Source: Paraburkholderia sabiae
GTDB taxonomy: Bacteria; Pseudomonadota; Gammaproteobacteria; Burkholderiales; Burkholderiaceae
Length of the DNA: 64,000 nt
Reading direction: 5' to 3'
NCBI RefSeq assembly: GCF_030412785.1
Contig: NZ_CP125295.1
Span: 3,844,001-3,908,000, forward strand
Part shown: in pieces, positions 12,243 to 20,968 of the stretch
Position numbering within the stretch: the first letter of the stretch is position 1
How the letters are laid out: every line of letters begins with the position of its first letter
Translations under genes and position numbers: made by a program
Notes under the pieces: model-generated
What the model was told of the DNA's origin: nothing
Databases searched by the model: none
What the model saw: the letters and a program-made list of their open reading frames with translations, nothing else

Positions 12243-13820
12243 TCAGGCGGCGCGCGTCGGCATGGCCGTCGATTTCTTCAACGCAGTCCGTTCGATCACG
12301 CCGGCGAGCGTGTCGAATGCCGGGCCGATGCGCTCGTTCGGCACACACGCATAGCCGAGCAGCAAGCCGCGCCGTTCGGGCGTTTCGCTGTTGTAGTACG
12401 ACGCGAGCGGACGCACGATCACGCCGGCATCGTAGGAAGCAGCGGTGACCTCGCGGTCATTCGCATCGTCGGGCAGGCCGAGCACCAGATGCAGACCCGC
12501 TTCGTCGCCCATGACAGGCAGCGTGTCGCCGAAACGCGATGTGATCGCGTCGATCAGAATCTGGCGGCGCTCGCCGTACAGCGCCCGCATGCGCCGCACG
12601 TGCGACGTCAGATAGCCGTCCATGATGAACTCGGTCAGCACGGCTTGCTGCATCAGCTGTCCTTCGCGATACAGCTCGGCGACGCCCGTGCGAAACGTAT
12701 CGACCAGATGCTCCGGCGCGATCATGTAGCCGATCCGCAAACCGGGAAACAGCATCTTCCCCAGACTGCCCACGTAGATCACCTGGCCCGCGTCGTCGAG
12801 TCCTTGCAGCGACGCGAGCGGCCGGCTGCCGTAGCGGAATTCGCTGTCGTAGTCGTCTTCGATGATCCACACGCCGTGCTGGCGCGCGTATTCGAGCAGC
12901 GTGCGGCGGCGCGCGAGGCTCATCACCATGCCGAGCGGATATTGATGCGACGGCGTGACGAGCGCGATACGCGGCGGCGACTGCAAATCGGATTCGCGCG
13001 GATTCAGACCTTCTTCATCGACGGGCACGGGCGCGAGCGTCAGCCCCGACGATTGCAGCACGCTGCGCGCGCCCCAATAGCACGGCTCCTCGACCCACGC
13101 GCGATCGCCGACGTCCGTCAGAAGACGCACGGCGAGATCGATCGACTGATGAATGCCCGTCGTGATGATGATCTGGTCCGGCGTGCACTTCACCGAACGG
13201 GCTACGCGCAGATAGTCCGACAACGCGCGCCGCAACGGACGATAGCCGCCGCCCGGCGCGTAAGTCAGCAGATCGGGGTTCGCTTCCTTCCACAGCTTGG
13301 CTTGCAGGCGGCTCCAAGTGCGCGCCGGAAACTCGGCGACATCCGGCACGCCGGGCATGAACGCGCCCCACTGTTTGGCCGACACGCCCGCCTGCCGGAT
13401 GAGCCGCGCGCCGCGCGTCGACAGGCCGCCTTGCGCGGGCGCAGCGGATTGCGCGACGCCGGCCGTGGCAATCGTACCGGCCACGCCGGACGCGCCGATG
13501 GAGCCACTCGCCGCCGGTGGCACCTTGCGCGCGTTGACGGCGGTCGTGTCCGGCCGCGTGTCGGCGACGTAGGTGCCGCTGCCCGTCGTCGAGATCACAT
13601 AGCCTTCGGCCGTGAGCTGGTCGTACACGTGCAGCACCGTATTGCGCGCGATGCCGAGGTCCGACGCCAGCACGCGCGAGCTGGGCAGCTTCGCGCCGGG
13701 CAGCAGCTGGCCCGTCAGGATGGCCTGCTGCATCAGTTCGAGCACTTGCCGGTAGACGGGTTCGGCAGCCGTCCGGTCGAGCCGCGCGGCAAGCCAGTCC
13801 GACAGGATGACGGTGTCCAA
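12243..13820 (-). CDS. MocR-family transcriptional regulator (GntR wHTH plus aminotransferase domain)
   Basis: A 525-residue fusion. Residues about 20-90 form a GntR winged helix (PVYRQVLELMQQAILTGQLL, LPSSRVLASDLGIARNTV, YVISTTGSGTYVADT). An Ala/Gly-rich linker follows (about 95-140), then a class I aminotransferase-like domain with the PLP lysine K355 in GSLGKMLFPGLRIGY and the Asp-containing IIEDDYDSEFRY. MocR proteins such as PdxR, GabR, TauR and EhuR use PLP as a cofactor or ligand sensor and usually control a divergent gene set. Here the divergent genes encode a polyamine/GABA-type ABC importer, so a GabR-like activator role is the best guess. Repeated GGTTC motifs in the shared promoter fit MocR operators. 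Confidence 0.9.
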   Translation of the reverse strand: MDTVILSDWLAARLDRTAAEPVYRQVLELMQQAILTGQLLPGAKLPSSRVLASDLGIARNTVLHVYDQLTAEGYVISTTGSGTYVADTRPDTTAVNARKVPPAASGSIGASGVAGTIATAGVAQSAAPAQGGLSTRGARLIRQAGVSAKQWGAFMPGVPDVAEFPARTWSRLQAKLWKEANPDLLTYAPGGGYRPLRRALSDYLRVARSVKCTPDQIIITTGIHQSIDLAVRLLTDVGDRAWVEEPCYWGARSVLQSSGLTLAPVPVDEEGLNPRESDLQSPPRIALVTPSHQYPLGMVMSLARRRTLLEYARQHGVWIIEDDYDSEFRYGSRPLASLQGLDDAGQVIYVGSLGKMLFPGLRIGYMIAPEHLVDTFRTGVAELYREGQLMQQAVLTEFIMDGYLTSHVRRMRALYGERRQILIDAITSRFGDTLPVMGDEAGLHLVLGLPDDANDREVTAASYDAGVIVRPLASYYNSETPERRGLLLGYACVPNERIGPAFDTLAGVIERTALKKSTAMPTRAA

Positions 13821-13821
13821 G

Positions 13822-13920
13822 TGGTTCTATCCGGAATTATGAAATGGTTCCCTATTGTAGAACCGTAACGGGCTATAGTGGATCACGCAATCAATGCGAT
13901 TCTTCAAAACGGGTGGAACC
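13822..13920. promoter_or_regulatory. Divergent promoter with repeated GGTTC MocR-type operator motifs
   Basis: TGGTTC occurs at 13822-13827 and 13845-13850 (23 bp apart, same face). Inverted copies are TAGAACC at 13858-13864 and GGAACC at 13915-13920. A good -10, TATAGT (13874-13879), for the rightward transporter genes has no recognisable -35 at 17 bp, where the operator motifs lie instead, as expected for an activator-dependent promoter. Two direct plus one inverted half-site is the usual MocR operator pattern. Confidence 0.55.
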
Positions 13921-14003
13921 AAATGTGGGTAGAAACCCGTAGTTGCCTTGCATGCGACCCGTGAGCGCCGAGGCGCAAACTCAGGTGTAGAGGAGACCGA
14001 CAC

Positions 14004-15095
14004 ATGAAAACCGAAGACGTAATCGTCAGCTTTCGGGGTGTGCGCAAGACCTATGACGGCGAGACGCTCGTCGTCAAGCAACTCGATCTCGACATCTATC
14101 AAGGCGAGTTCCTCACGCTGCTCGGGCCGTCCGGCTCCGGCAAGACGACCTGCCTGATGATGCTCGCGGGATTCGAGTTTCCGACGGGCGGCGAGATCTG
14201 GCTCGATGACCAGCTGCTCAACAACGTGCCGCCGCACAAGCGCAACATCGGCATGGTGTTCCAGAACTACGCGCTGTTTCCCCATCTCACCGTCGAGCAG
14301 AACGTCGCGTATCCGCTGACCGTACGCAAGCTTCCCGCCGATGAACGCGCGCACAAGGTCAATAACGCGCTCAAGATGGTGCGCATGGAAGGCTTCGCGA
14401 AGCGCTATCCCGCGCAGCTGTCGGGCGGCCAGCAGCAGCGTATCGCGCTGGCGCGCGCGCTCGTGTTCGAACCCAAGCTCGTTCTGATGGACGAGCCGCT
14501 CGGCGCACTCGACAAGCAGTTGCGCGAGCACATGCAATACGAACTCAAGTCGCTGCACGAAAAGCTCGGCGTGACTTTCGTGTACGTCACGCACGATCAG
14601 GGCGAGGCGCTGACCATGTCGGATCGAGTCGCCGTGTTCGACAAAGGCATCGTGCAGCAGCTCGATACCGTCGACAGCCTCTACGAATCGCCGTGCAACG
14701 AGTTCGTCGCGAACTTCATCGGCGACAGCAACCGGCTGCGCGGCACCGTCGCCAATGTCGACGGCGACTACTGCGAGTTTCACCTGATCGACGGCACGCG
14801 GCTGGTCGGGCGCAATATCGGTGGCGCACAGGCGGGCGCGGAAGGCATCGCGTGCATCCGTCCGGAGCGCATGAAGCTCGCGGCGGGCGCGTCGAAGCCG
14901 GGCGCGAACGCGCTGGCGGGCGAAGCGCGTGGTCTCATCTATTTCGGCGATCACGTGCGCATGCGCTGCGGTCTGCCGCAACAGGACGAGTGCTTCGTCA
15001 AGGTGCCGCTCGGCACGGAAGTGCTCAATGGCTTCGCGCCGGGCGTGCCCGTCGCGCTGGAGTTCGCGCCCGAGCATCTGCGCGTGTTCGCGTAA
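14004..15095 (+). CDS. ABC transporter ATP-binding protein, PotA-like (polyamine/GABA type)
   Basis: The 363-residue ATPase energises an importer of the spermidine/putrescine class. Walker A GPSGSGKTT is at 41-49, the Q-loop in MVFQNYALFPHLTV, the ABC signature LSGGQQQR at 139-146, Walker B LVLMDEP at 159-165 and the switch His in VTHDQGEA. The C-terminal third is a TOBE-type regulatory domain (FVANFIGDSNRLRG; ACIRPERMKL). First gene of a rightward four-gene set (ATPase, binding protein, two permeases), 184 bp from the divergent MocR gene. The substrate class is inferred from the family and regulator, not proven. Confidence 0.92.
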   Translation: MKTEDVIVSFRGVRKTYDGETLVVKQLDLDIYQGEFLTLLGPSGSGKTTCLMMLAGFEFPTGGEIWLDDQLLNNVPPHKRNIGMVFQNYALFPHLTVEQNVAYPLTVRKLPADERAHKVNNALKMVRMEGFAKRYPAQLSGGQQQRIALARALVFEPKLVLMDEPLGALDKQLREHMQYELKSLHEKLGVTFVYVTHDQGEALTMSDRVAVFDKGIVQQLDTVDSLYESPCNEFVANFIGDSNRLRGTVANVDGDYCEFHLIDGTRLVGRNIGGAQAGAEGIACIRPERMKLAAGASKPGANALAGEARGLIYFGDHVRMRCGLPQQDECFVKVPLGTEVLNGFAPGVPVALEFAPEHLRVFA

Positions 15096-15153
15096 GAAGA
15101 AACACAACAACGTCAACGTCGTAAGCAGTCCATCACACCATAGAGGAACCATC

Positions 15154-16206
15154 ATGAAGAAGATCGTGCAATCGCGCTGTGCCGTGGCTGTCGGCGCTTT
15201 CGTCCTCGCGCTCGGCGCCGTTGCTCAGGCGAACGCGGCGGAACTGACGGTCGTGAACTTCGGCGGCGCGAACGGCGACGCGCAGAAGGCGGCATTCAAC
15301 CAGCCGTTCGAAGCGAGCAGCGGCTCGAAGGTGACGGCCGTCGAATACAACGGCGAGCAGGCCAAAGTGAAGGCGATGGTCGAAGCGAAGCACGTGAACT
15401 GGGACGTCGTCGAAGTCGAATCGGGCGACCTCGGCCGCGGCTGCGACGAGGGCCTGTACGAAAAGCTCGACTGGTCGAAGCTCGGCAAGAAGTCGGATCT
15501 GATTCCCGAAGCGCCGCAAACGTGCGGCGTCGGCATCTTCGTGTGGTCGACGGCGATGGCATATAACGCCGACAAGCTGAAAACGGCGCCGGCAAGCTGG
15601 GCCGACTTCTGGGACACGAAGAAATTCCCGGGCAAGCGCGGCATGCGCAAGGGCGCGCGCTACAACCTGGAATTCGCGCTGATGGCCGACGGCGTCGCGC
15701 CGAAGGACGTCTACAAGGTACTCGGCACGAAGGAAGGCCAGGACCGCGCGTTCAAGAAGCTCGACGAACTGAAGCCGAATATCCAGTGGTGGGAAGCGGG
15801 CGCGCAGCCGCCGCAATTCCTGGTTGCGGGCGACGTGGTGATGTCGACGGCGTATAACGGCCGTATCGATGCCGCGCAGAAGGAAGGCAAGAACCTGAAA
15901 GTGGTGTGGAACGGCAGCATCTACGACCTCGACTACTGGGCAATGCCGAAGGGCACGCCGAACAAGGCGCTGGCCGAGAAGTACATCGCGTACACGATTT
16001 CGTCGAAGCCGCAGCAGGACTACGCGAAGCACATTGCGTACGGTCCGGTGAACGAGTCGGCGATCAAGTCGCTCGATGCGAAGACGCTCGCCAATCTGCC
16101 GAACTCGCCCGCGAACGGCAAGAACGCCGTGCTGCAGAACCTGACGTTCTGGACCGATCACGGCGACGAACTGGAGCAGCGTTTCGCGTCGTGGGCGTCG
16201 AAGTAA
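15154..16206 (+). CDS. Periplasmic solute-binding protein of the polyamine-type ABC transporter
   Basis: The 350-residue secreted receptor starts at the ATG 15154 behind an AGAGGAACC ribosome-binding site. A classic signal peptide (KKIVQSRCAVAVGAFVLALG, cleavage near AQANA-AE) precedes a family-1 binding fold of the PotD/PotF group (LTVVNFGGANGDAQKAAF, WDVVEVESGDLGRGCDEGL, GIFVWSTAMAYN). Two Cys (about 95 and 125) could form a disulfide. The gene sits between ATPase and permease genes. A strong hairpin follows the stop and probably raises the level of this mRNA segment relative to the downstream permeases, as is common for binding-protein genes. Confidence 0.92.
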   Translation: MKKIVQSRCAVAVGAFVLALGAVAQANAAELTVVNFGGANGDAQKAAFNQPFEASSGSKVTAVEYNGEQAKVKAMVEAKHVNWDVVEVESGDLGRGCDEGLYEKLDWSKLGKKSDLIPEAPQTCGVGIFVWSTAMAYNADKLKTAPASWADFWDTKKFPGKRGMRKGARYNLEFALMADGVAPKDVYKVLGTKEGQDRAFKKLDELKPNIQWWEAGAQPPQFLVAGDVVMSTAYNGRIDAAQKEGKNLKVVWNGSIYDLDYWAMPKGTPNKALAEKYIAYTISSKPQQDYAKHIAYGPVNESAIKSLDAKTLANLPNSPANGKNAVLQNLTFWTDHGDELEQRFASWASK

Positions 16207-16221
16207 GCGTTTTGCGTTGAA

Positions 16222-16260
16222 CGATGCGGCTTTCTCTCGTTGCAGAAGGAAGCCGCATCG
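16222..16260 (+). other. Intercistronic mRNA hairpin after the binding-protein gene
   Basis: Perfect 11-bp arms CGATGCGGCTT (16222-16232) and AAGCCGCATCG (16250-16260) with a 17-base loop and no U-tract. It lies between a binding-protein gene and its permease gene, where 3'-stabilising hairpins often give unequal expression. Confidence 0.55.
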
Positions 16261-16312
16261 TCGCTGTCAGAGCAACGGCATGCTTGGCTTGCATTAAAGG
16301 CAGGAGAACAGT

Positions 16313-17584
16313 GTGACGACGATCACGATCGCCGCCGACCCGGCCCCCGAGTCGACCAGTAAACTCAAGCGCGAACTGAAGGCAGCGGAAGCAAAGAAGC
16401 GCGCGGTGGCGCTGCTGCTGATCGCGCCGCTCGCGATTTTTCTGCTGATGATTTTCGTCGTGCCGATCGGCGCGCTGCTGACGCGCGCGGTGCAGAACCC
16501 TGAAATCGCGACCGCTTTGCCGCATACGGTGACGGCGTTGCGCGACTGGGATCGCAAGTCGGCGCCGACGGATGCCGCGTACGCCGCGCTCGCGACCGAT
16601 CTCACCGCGGTCGCGGACGGTGAAGCGATGGGCGCGCTCGCACGGCGTCTGAATACGGAAATTCCGGGTTATCGCTCGCTGGTCGCGAAGACGGCGCGCG
16701 CGATGCCGCTCAACGACGACGCGGGCCATGCGCTGCCGCCCGCGCAGGTGAAGGCGAAGATTCTCGAAGTCGACGAACGTTGGGGCGACGCAAAGTACTG
16801 GCAGGCGATTGCGAAGAACGGCAGCGCGTATTCGCCGTTCTATCTGCTTGCTTCGCTCGATCACAAGCAGGACGCGTTCGGCCACATCATTCCGACCGAT
16901 CCCGAGCAGCAGATCTATCTCGCTGTGTTCAGCCGCACGTTCGTGATCGGTTTTGCGGTGACGGTGTTCGCGCTGTTGCTGGGTTATCCGCTGGCGTACT
17001 GGATTTCGACGCTGAACGAACGGCGCGCGAATCTCGTGATGATCCTCGTGCTGATTCCGTTCTGGACTTCGATTCTCGTGCGTGTCGCTGCATGGATCGT
17101 GATCTTGCAGAGCGAAGGGCTCGTGAACAAGGCGCTGATCGGCGCGGGGTTGATTCACGATCCGTTTGCGCTGCTGTTCAATCGCGTCGGCGTTTATATC
17201 TCGATGACGCACATCCTTTTGCCGTTCATGATTTTGCCGCTGTATAGCGTGATGAAGTCGATTCCGCCGAGTTATCAGCGTGCGGCGATTTCGCTCGGCT
17301 CGCATCCGTTCGCCGCGTTCTGGCGCGTGTATGTGCCGCAGACGTATCCGGGCATCGGCGCGGGCGCGCTGCTGGTGTTCATTCTGGCGATTGGTTACTA
17401 CATCACGCCCGCGCTGCTCGGCGGCCCGAACGATCAGATGGTCAGCTACTACGTCGCGTACTTCACCAACGTGACGATCAACTGGGGCATGGCGTGTGCG
17501 CTCGGCGGCCTGCTGCTCGCCGCGACGCTCGTGCTGTATGTGATCTACGGACGCTTCACGCGTTCGAACGTGAGCCTGGGTTGA
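16313..17584 (+). CDS. ABC transporter permease, PotB-like, with large extracytoplasmic insertion
   Basis: A 423-residue inner-membrane permease starting at GTG 16313 behind CAGGAGAACAGT. TM1 lies at about 27-52 (VALLLIAPLAIFLLMIFVVP). A hydrophilic region of about 145 residues follows before the remaining helices, much longer than the short loop in most PotB proteins. The transmembrane core and coupling (EAA) loop follow: YQRAAISLGSHPFAAFWRVY. It pairs with the next gene to make the translocation pore. The insertion (about 55-200) is predicted periplasmic and could contact the binding protein; this enlarged form also occurs in other PotB/YdcU-like permeases. Confidence 0.9.
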   Translation: MTTITIAADPAPESTSKLKRELKAAEAKKRAVALLLIAPLAIFLLMIFVVPIGALLTRAVQNPEIATALPHTVTALRDWDRKSAPTDAAYAALATDLTAVADGEAMGALARRLNTEIPGYRSLVAKTARAMPLNDDAGHALPPAQVKAKILEVDERWGDAKYWQAIAKNGSAYSPFYLLASLDHKQDAFGHIIPTDPEQQIYLAVFSRTFVIGFAVTVFALLLGYPLAYWISTLNERRANLVMILVLIPFWTSILVRVAAWIVILQSEGLVNKALIGAGLIHDPFALLFNRVGVYISMTHILLPFMILPLYSVMKSIPPSYQRAAISLGSHPFAAFWRVYVPQTYPGIGAGALLVFILAIGYYITPALLGGPNDQMVSYYVAYFTNVTINWGMACALGGLLLAATLVLYVIYGRFTRSNVSLG

Positions 17585-17594
17585 GGAGCGCGCG

Positions 17595-18434
17595 ATGAAA
17601 ATGGCCAAACCGATGTTCGCGCCGCACACGTCGACGATCGAACGCATCTGGTACTTCACGCTGCGCGGGCTCGCGGTGCTGACGTTGCTGTATCTGATCC
17701 TGCCTGTGCTCGCGATCGTGCCGCTGTCGTTCTCGTCGAGTACGTTTTTGGTTTATCCGATTCCGGGCTGGTCGATGCGCTGGTATCAGAACCTGATCGC
17801 CTCCGACGAATGGCGGATGGCGGCAAAGAACAGCTTTATCGTCGCGCCGTCGGCGACGGTGCTGGCTACCGTGCTCGGCACGCTCGCGGCGATCGGTCTC
17901 ACGAAGGCGAATTTCAAGGGCAAGGCGCTTCTGATGGCGATCCTGATTTCGCCGATGATCGTGCCCGTCGTTGTGGTCGGCGTCGGTATGTATCTGTTCT
18001 TTGCGCCGCTGGGGCTCGCGAATACGTATATCGGGCTGATCATGGCGCATGCGTCGCTGGGCGTGCCGTTCGTCGTGACGACGGTTGCGGCGACTTTGCA
18101 GGGGTTCAACTACAACCTGGTTCGCGCGAGTTTGTCGCTCGGCGCGAGCCCCGTTAAAACGTTCTTCAGCATTACGTTGCCGGTGATTGCGCCGGGCGTG
18201 ATTTCGGGCGCGCTGTTCGCGTTTGCGACTTCGTTCGATGAAGTGGTCGTCACTTTATTCCTCGCGGGCGCCGATCAGACGACGTTGCCTCGGCAGATGT
18301 TCACAGGCATTCGTGAAAATATCAGTCCGACGATTGCTGCTCTGGCGACGATCTTGATTGTGTTCTCGACTTGTCTGTTGCTTGCGCTGGAATGGCTGCG
18401 GGGGAGGAATGCGGCGCGGGCGGTGGCGGCGTAG
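17595..18434 (+). CDS. ABC transporter permease, PotC-like
   Basis: A 279-residue second permease, starting 10 bases after the first one ends (GAGGAGCGCGCG then ATG). Six predicted helices; the coupling loop is RASLSLGASPVKTFFSITLP, followed by APGVISGALFAFATSFDEVV, which matches the PotC/YdcV family well. Last gene of the importer set. An inverted repeat about 80 bases after the stop may end the transcript. No gabT/gabD-like catabolic genes follow in this window, so the fate of the imported substrate cannot be read from the neighbourhood. Confidence 0.92.
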   Translation: MKMAKPMFAPHTSTIERIWYFTLRGLAVLTLLYLILPVLAIVPLSFSSSTFLVYPIPGWSMRWYQNLIASDEWRMAAKNSFIVAPSATVLATVLGTLAAIGLTKANFKGKALLMAILISPMIVPVVVVGVGMYLFFAPLGLANTYIGLIMAHASLGVPFVVTTVAATLQGFNYNLVRASLSLGASPVKTFFSITLPVIAPGVISGALFAFATSFDEVVVTLFLAGADQTTLPRQMFTGIRENISPTIAALATILIVFSTCLLLALEWLRGRNAARAVAA

Positions 18435-18511
18435 GCAGATTCGCTTGCTTTGGTGCGCCGCTTGCGCACATTTGTCATAAGTTGTCAGAGCTTCGTTGGT
18501 TGACCTGAGAG

Positions 18512-18540
18512 TTCCTGTATAGCTCGCTACAGGAAATTTT
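18512..18540 (+). terminator. Possible terminator after the importer genes
   Basis: Arms TTCCTGTA (18512-18519) and TACAGGAA (18528-18535) with an 8-base loop are followed by ATTTT. It lies 78 bases past the permease stop and only 20 bases before the acetyltransferase ATG. It could instead be an operator or leader hairpin of that gene. Confidence 0.4.
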
Positions 18541-18555
18541 CTGGAAGCACGAAGC

Positions 18556-19131
18556 ATGCTGTGTGAAGCTCTGACACTTCGCCCGTTGACCAAAACCGAC
18601 GTTGCCGCTTTTTCGGAGTTGCGTCGCAAGGCTATCGACGATTCTCCGTCCAGCGTCTGGCCGACATTAGAAGAAGAAACTGCGCGGCCGCTCGACGCGA
18701 TTGCCGCGCAAATCGCCGAGACGCCGGAACAGATCGTATTTGGCGTATTCGATCTGCACATGCTGGTGGGCATCGCCGGTCTCAAGCGGGAACCCTTTAC
18801 GCAACTGCGGCACAAGGGCGTGCTGTGGGGCGTGTTCGTGCATCCGCTGTACCGGAACGTGGGCGTCGCGCGCGAATTGCTCGGGGCCGCGTTGATGCAC
18901 GCGAGGCGCATGCACCTTCAGCAGGTACATCTTCGCGTCAATACCGAAAACCATCGTGCGCGGCGGCTCTATGTGACGAGCGGCTTTTCGGGCTATGGCG
19001 TCGAGCGACGCGCGATGTGCGTGAACGGCCGGTACTTCGATGAAGAGCACATGGTGCTGTATCTGGATCACGAGGAAGGCGCTTCGTTTGCCGCCTGGCT
19101 TGCGCACCCGCCTGCGTATGACAAACGTTGA
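18556..19131 (+). CDS. GNAT-family N-acetyltransferase
   Basis: A 191-residue single-domain protein with the GNAT pattern. An N-terminal strand-helix (LTLRPLTKTDVAAFSELRRKAI) is followed by FGVFDLHMLVGIAGLKREP and the acetyl-CoA-binding motif A, WGVFVHPLYRNVGVARELL. Here RNVGVA is a relaxed form of the Q/RxxGxG/A loop. Motif B is LRVNTENHRARRLYVTSGF, with the usual N and GF. The acceptor substrate is unknown. Separate from the importer by about 120 bp and a possible terminator. Confidence 0.85.
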   Translation: MLCEALTLRPLTKTDVAAFSELRRKAIDDSPSSVWPTLEEETARPLDAIAAQIAETPEQIVFGVFDLHMLVGIAGLKREPFTQLRHKGVLWGVFVHPLYRNVGVARELLGAALMHARRMHLQQVHLRVNTENHRARRLYVTSGFSGYGVERRAMCVNGRYFDEEHMVLYLDHEEGASFAAWLAHPPAYDKR

Positions 19132-19196
19132 CATTCGTCGTCGAGCAGTGCGTTAAAACTACCGTTCCCATAACTCACGTTGGAAATCTGAAAACC

Positions 19197-19448
19197 ATGG
19201 AACACGGAATCATTGCATGGCTGATCATCGGCTGCATCGCGGGCTGGCTCGCGAGCGTGCTGGTTGCAGGCAGCGGCTTCGGCGTCATCATCGACATCGT
19301 GGTCGGCATTGCGGGCGCGTTCATCGGCGGCTGGCTGTCGGGCGCGCTGCATATCTCGCTTGGCAGCGGCTTTATCGGCTCGATCATTACGGCGGTGATC
19401 GGCGCGGTAATCCTGCTGTTCGTGATCCGGCTCTTCCGGCGCGGATAA
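19197..19448 (+). CDS. GlsB/YeaQ/YmgE-family stress-response membrane protein
   Basis: An 83-residue, very hydrophobic Gly-rich protein with three predicted helices: IIAWLIIGCIAGWLASVLV, VIIDIVVGIAGAFIGGWL and GFIGSIITAVIGAVILLFVI. It ends in a basic RLFRRG. The pattern G-x-I-A-G-W-L-A and G-x-x-G-A-x-x-G-G-W is diagnostic of the transglycosylase-associated/YeaQ family, usually stress-induced and of unknown mechanism. The start at 19197 (MEHGIIAW) matches the family N-terminus. The gene is followed by a strong terminator. Confidence 0.9.
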   Translation: MEHGIIAWLIIGCIAGWLASVLVAGSGFGVIIDIVVGIAGAFIGGWLSGALHISLGSGFIGSIITAVIGAVILLFVIRLFRRG

Positions 19449-19465
19449 CAGCGGCGCTCAAAACG

Positions 19466-19489
19466 AACCCGGCTCCGGCCGGGTTTTTT
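19466..19489 (+). terminator. Intrinsic terminator after the GlsB/YeaQ gene
   Basis: Arms AACCCGGC (19466-19473) and GCCGGGTT (19478-19485), a TCCG loop and a run of six T (19484-19489). It separates this gene from the convergent efflux operon. Confidence 0.88.
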
Positions 19490-19502
19490 CATGCATTGAA
19501 GG

Positions 19503-20957
19503 TCAACGCCCCGCAGTCCGATCCGCCGACCCAGCCGGCGTCATCCCACCCAGCGCCTGAAACAGCGCCGCTGTATCCGCTAGCCGATCGGCCTGTGCGC
19601 GCGTCCTGTCGAGCGCCGTCTGCAACGCCTGGCGTTGCGTATCGATCAAACCGAACTGACTGACGCCGCCCGCCGCATATTGCGCCTGTGCGATCTTCAC
19701 ACTCGCTTGCGCTTCGCTGTCCGCTTCGTCGCGCGCCTCCAATGCGTGCGCGTCGTTGTTCAATGCATGCAGCGTATCAGCGACCTGCTGAAGCGCCTGC
19801 AGCACCGTCTGCCGATACGATGCGAAAGCGGCATCATAGGCCGCCTCGGCAGCGCGCTTCTTCGCGTGCAATTCGCCGCCATGAAAGATCGGCTGCGTCA
19901 GATTCAGGCCGATATTCCAGACATTCAATCCATTCACGACATCCTCGATCCTCGTGCGCTCCGAACCGATTCCCGCCGACACAATGAACTGCGGATAAAG
20001 ATTCGCCGTCGCGACGCCGACATTCGCGCTCGCCTGATGGAGCAGCGCTTCCGACGCGCGAATGTCGGGCCGTTCGCGAGCGAGCGTCGACGGCAGCGTC
20101 ACGGGCACCGTGTCGGGCAGATGCAGCGTATCGAGCGTGACGTCGTCGAAATCCGCTTGCGACGGCGCGACGCCCAGCAGAATCGCGAGCTGATGATCGG
20201 CTTGCGCGAGTTGCGTCGCGAGCGGCGGAATCTGTGCGCGCGTCTGCGCGACCAACGTGCGCTGCGTGCGCACATCGAGTTGCGCGACGCCGCCCGCTGC
20301 GTAACGTCCTTCGACGATCGCCAGTTGCCGCGCCTGCGCATCGGCGAGTTGCTGCGTCAGCGTGAGTTGCTGTTGCAGCGACGCACGCCGGATCGCCGTC
20401 GATACGACATTGCCCGCCAACGTCAACCGCGCGGCGTCGAGTTCATAAGTCTGATAGTCGGTTTGCGCGAGCAGCGCTTCGAGCGCGCGCCGGTTGCCGC
20501 CGAACACGTCGAGCGCATACGACACGCTCACCGATGCATTGAACAACGTGAACGGCCCCGTGTTCGGCACGTTCGGAATGCCGAACGCCGCAGGATCGAC
20601 CTTTTGTCGCGTGCCGGACAGCTTGGCATCGATAGCGGGAAACTCGGTCGCGCCCGCTTGCGCGATGTAGTTCTCGCGCGCCTCGACGAGTTTCGCGCGT
20701 GCTTCATCGAGCGTCGGGCTGTGTTGCAGCGCTGTATCGACGAGACGGGTCAGCGCGTCCGACTGAAACTGCGTCCACCACATCGGCAGCGCATGGTCCG
20801 CGGCGACGAGCGTTTGCGCGGCGCCCGCGGCCTGCGTCGAAGTGGGCAGAGTTTCGCGCGTGTACGACGAGGCATCGGGCGCGGCGGGCGCTTGAAAGTC
20901 GGGGCCGACGGCGCAGCCGCACAGCGCGAGTGCAAACAACGGCGCATAGCGTTTCAT
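19503..20957 (-). CDS. NodT/OprM-family outer-membrane efflux lipoprotein
   Basis: A 484-residue outer-membrane channel of the TolC superfamily. The start at 20957 gives MKRYAPLFALALCGC with the lipobox Cys at 15. Two repeated halves carry the TolC-like coiled-coil helices. The first ends in LSGTRQKVDPAAF...VSYALDVFGGNRR. The second contains RERPDIRASEALLHQASANV, LNLTQPIFHGGEL and YAAGGVSQFGLIDTQRQ. GxVSQFxLxDxQR-type motifs identify the RND/MFP-coupled NodT group. It is the last gene of the leftward efflux operon, 11 bp after the ABC permease, and should form the exit duct with the HlyD-type adaptor. Confidence 0.93.
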   Translation of the reverse strand: MKRYAPLFALALCGCAVGPDFQAPAAPDASSYTRETLPTSTQAAGAAQTLVAADHALPMWWTQFQSDALTRLVDTALQHSPTLDEARAKLVEARENYIAQAGATEFPAIDAKLSGTRQKVDPAAFGIPNVPNTGPFTLFNASVSVSYALDVFGGNRRALEALLAQTDYQTYELDAARLTLAGNVVSTAIRRASLQQQLTLTQQLADAQARQLAIVEGRYAAGGVAQLDVRTQRTLVAQTRAQIPPLATQLAQADHQLAILLGVAPSQADFDDVTLDTLHLPDTVPVTLPSTLARERPDIRASEALLHQASANVGVATANLYPQFIVSAGIGSERTRIEDVVNGLNVWNIGLNLTQPIFHGGELHAKKRAAEAAYDAAFASYRQTVLQALQQVADTLHALNNDAHALEARDEADSEAQASVKIAQAQYAAGGVSQFGLIDTQRQALQTALDRTRAQADRLADTAALFQALGGMTPAGSADRTAGR

Positions 20958-20968
20958 CGTCGAAGCTC

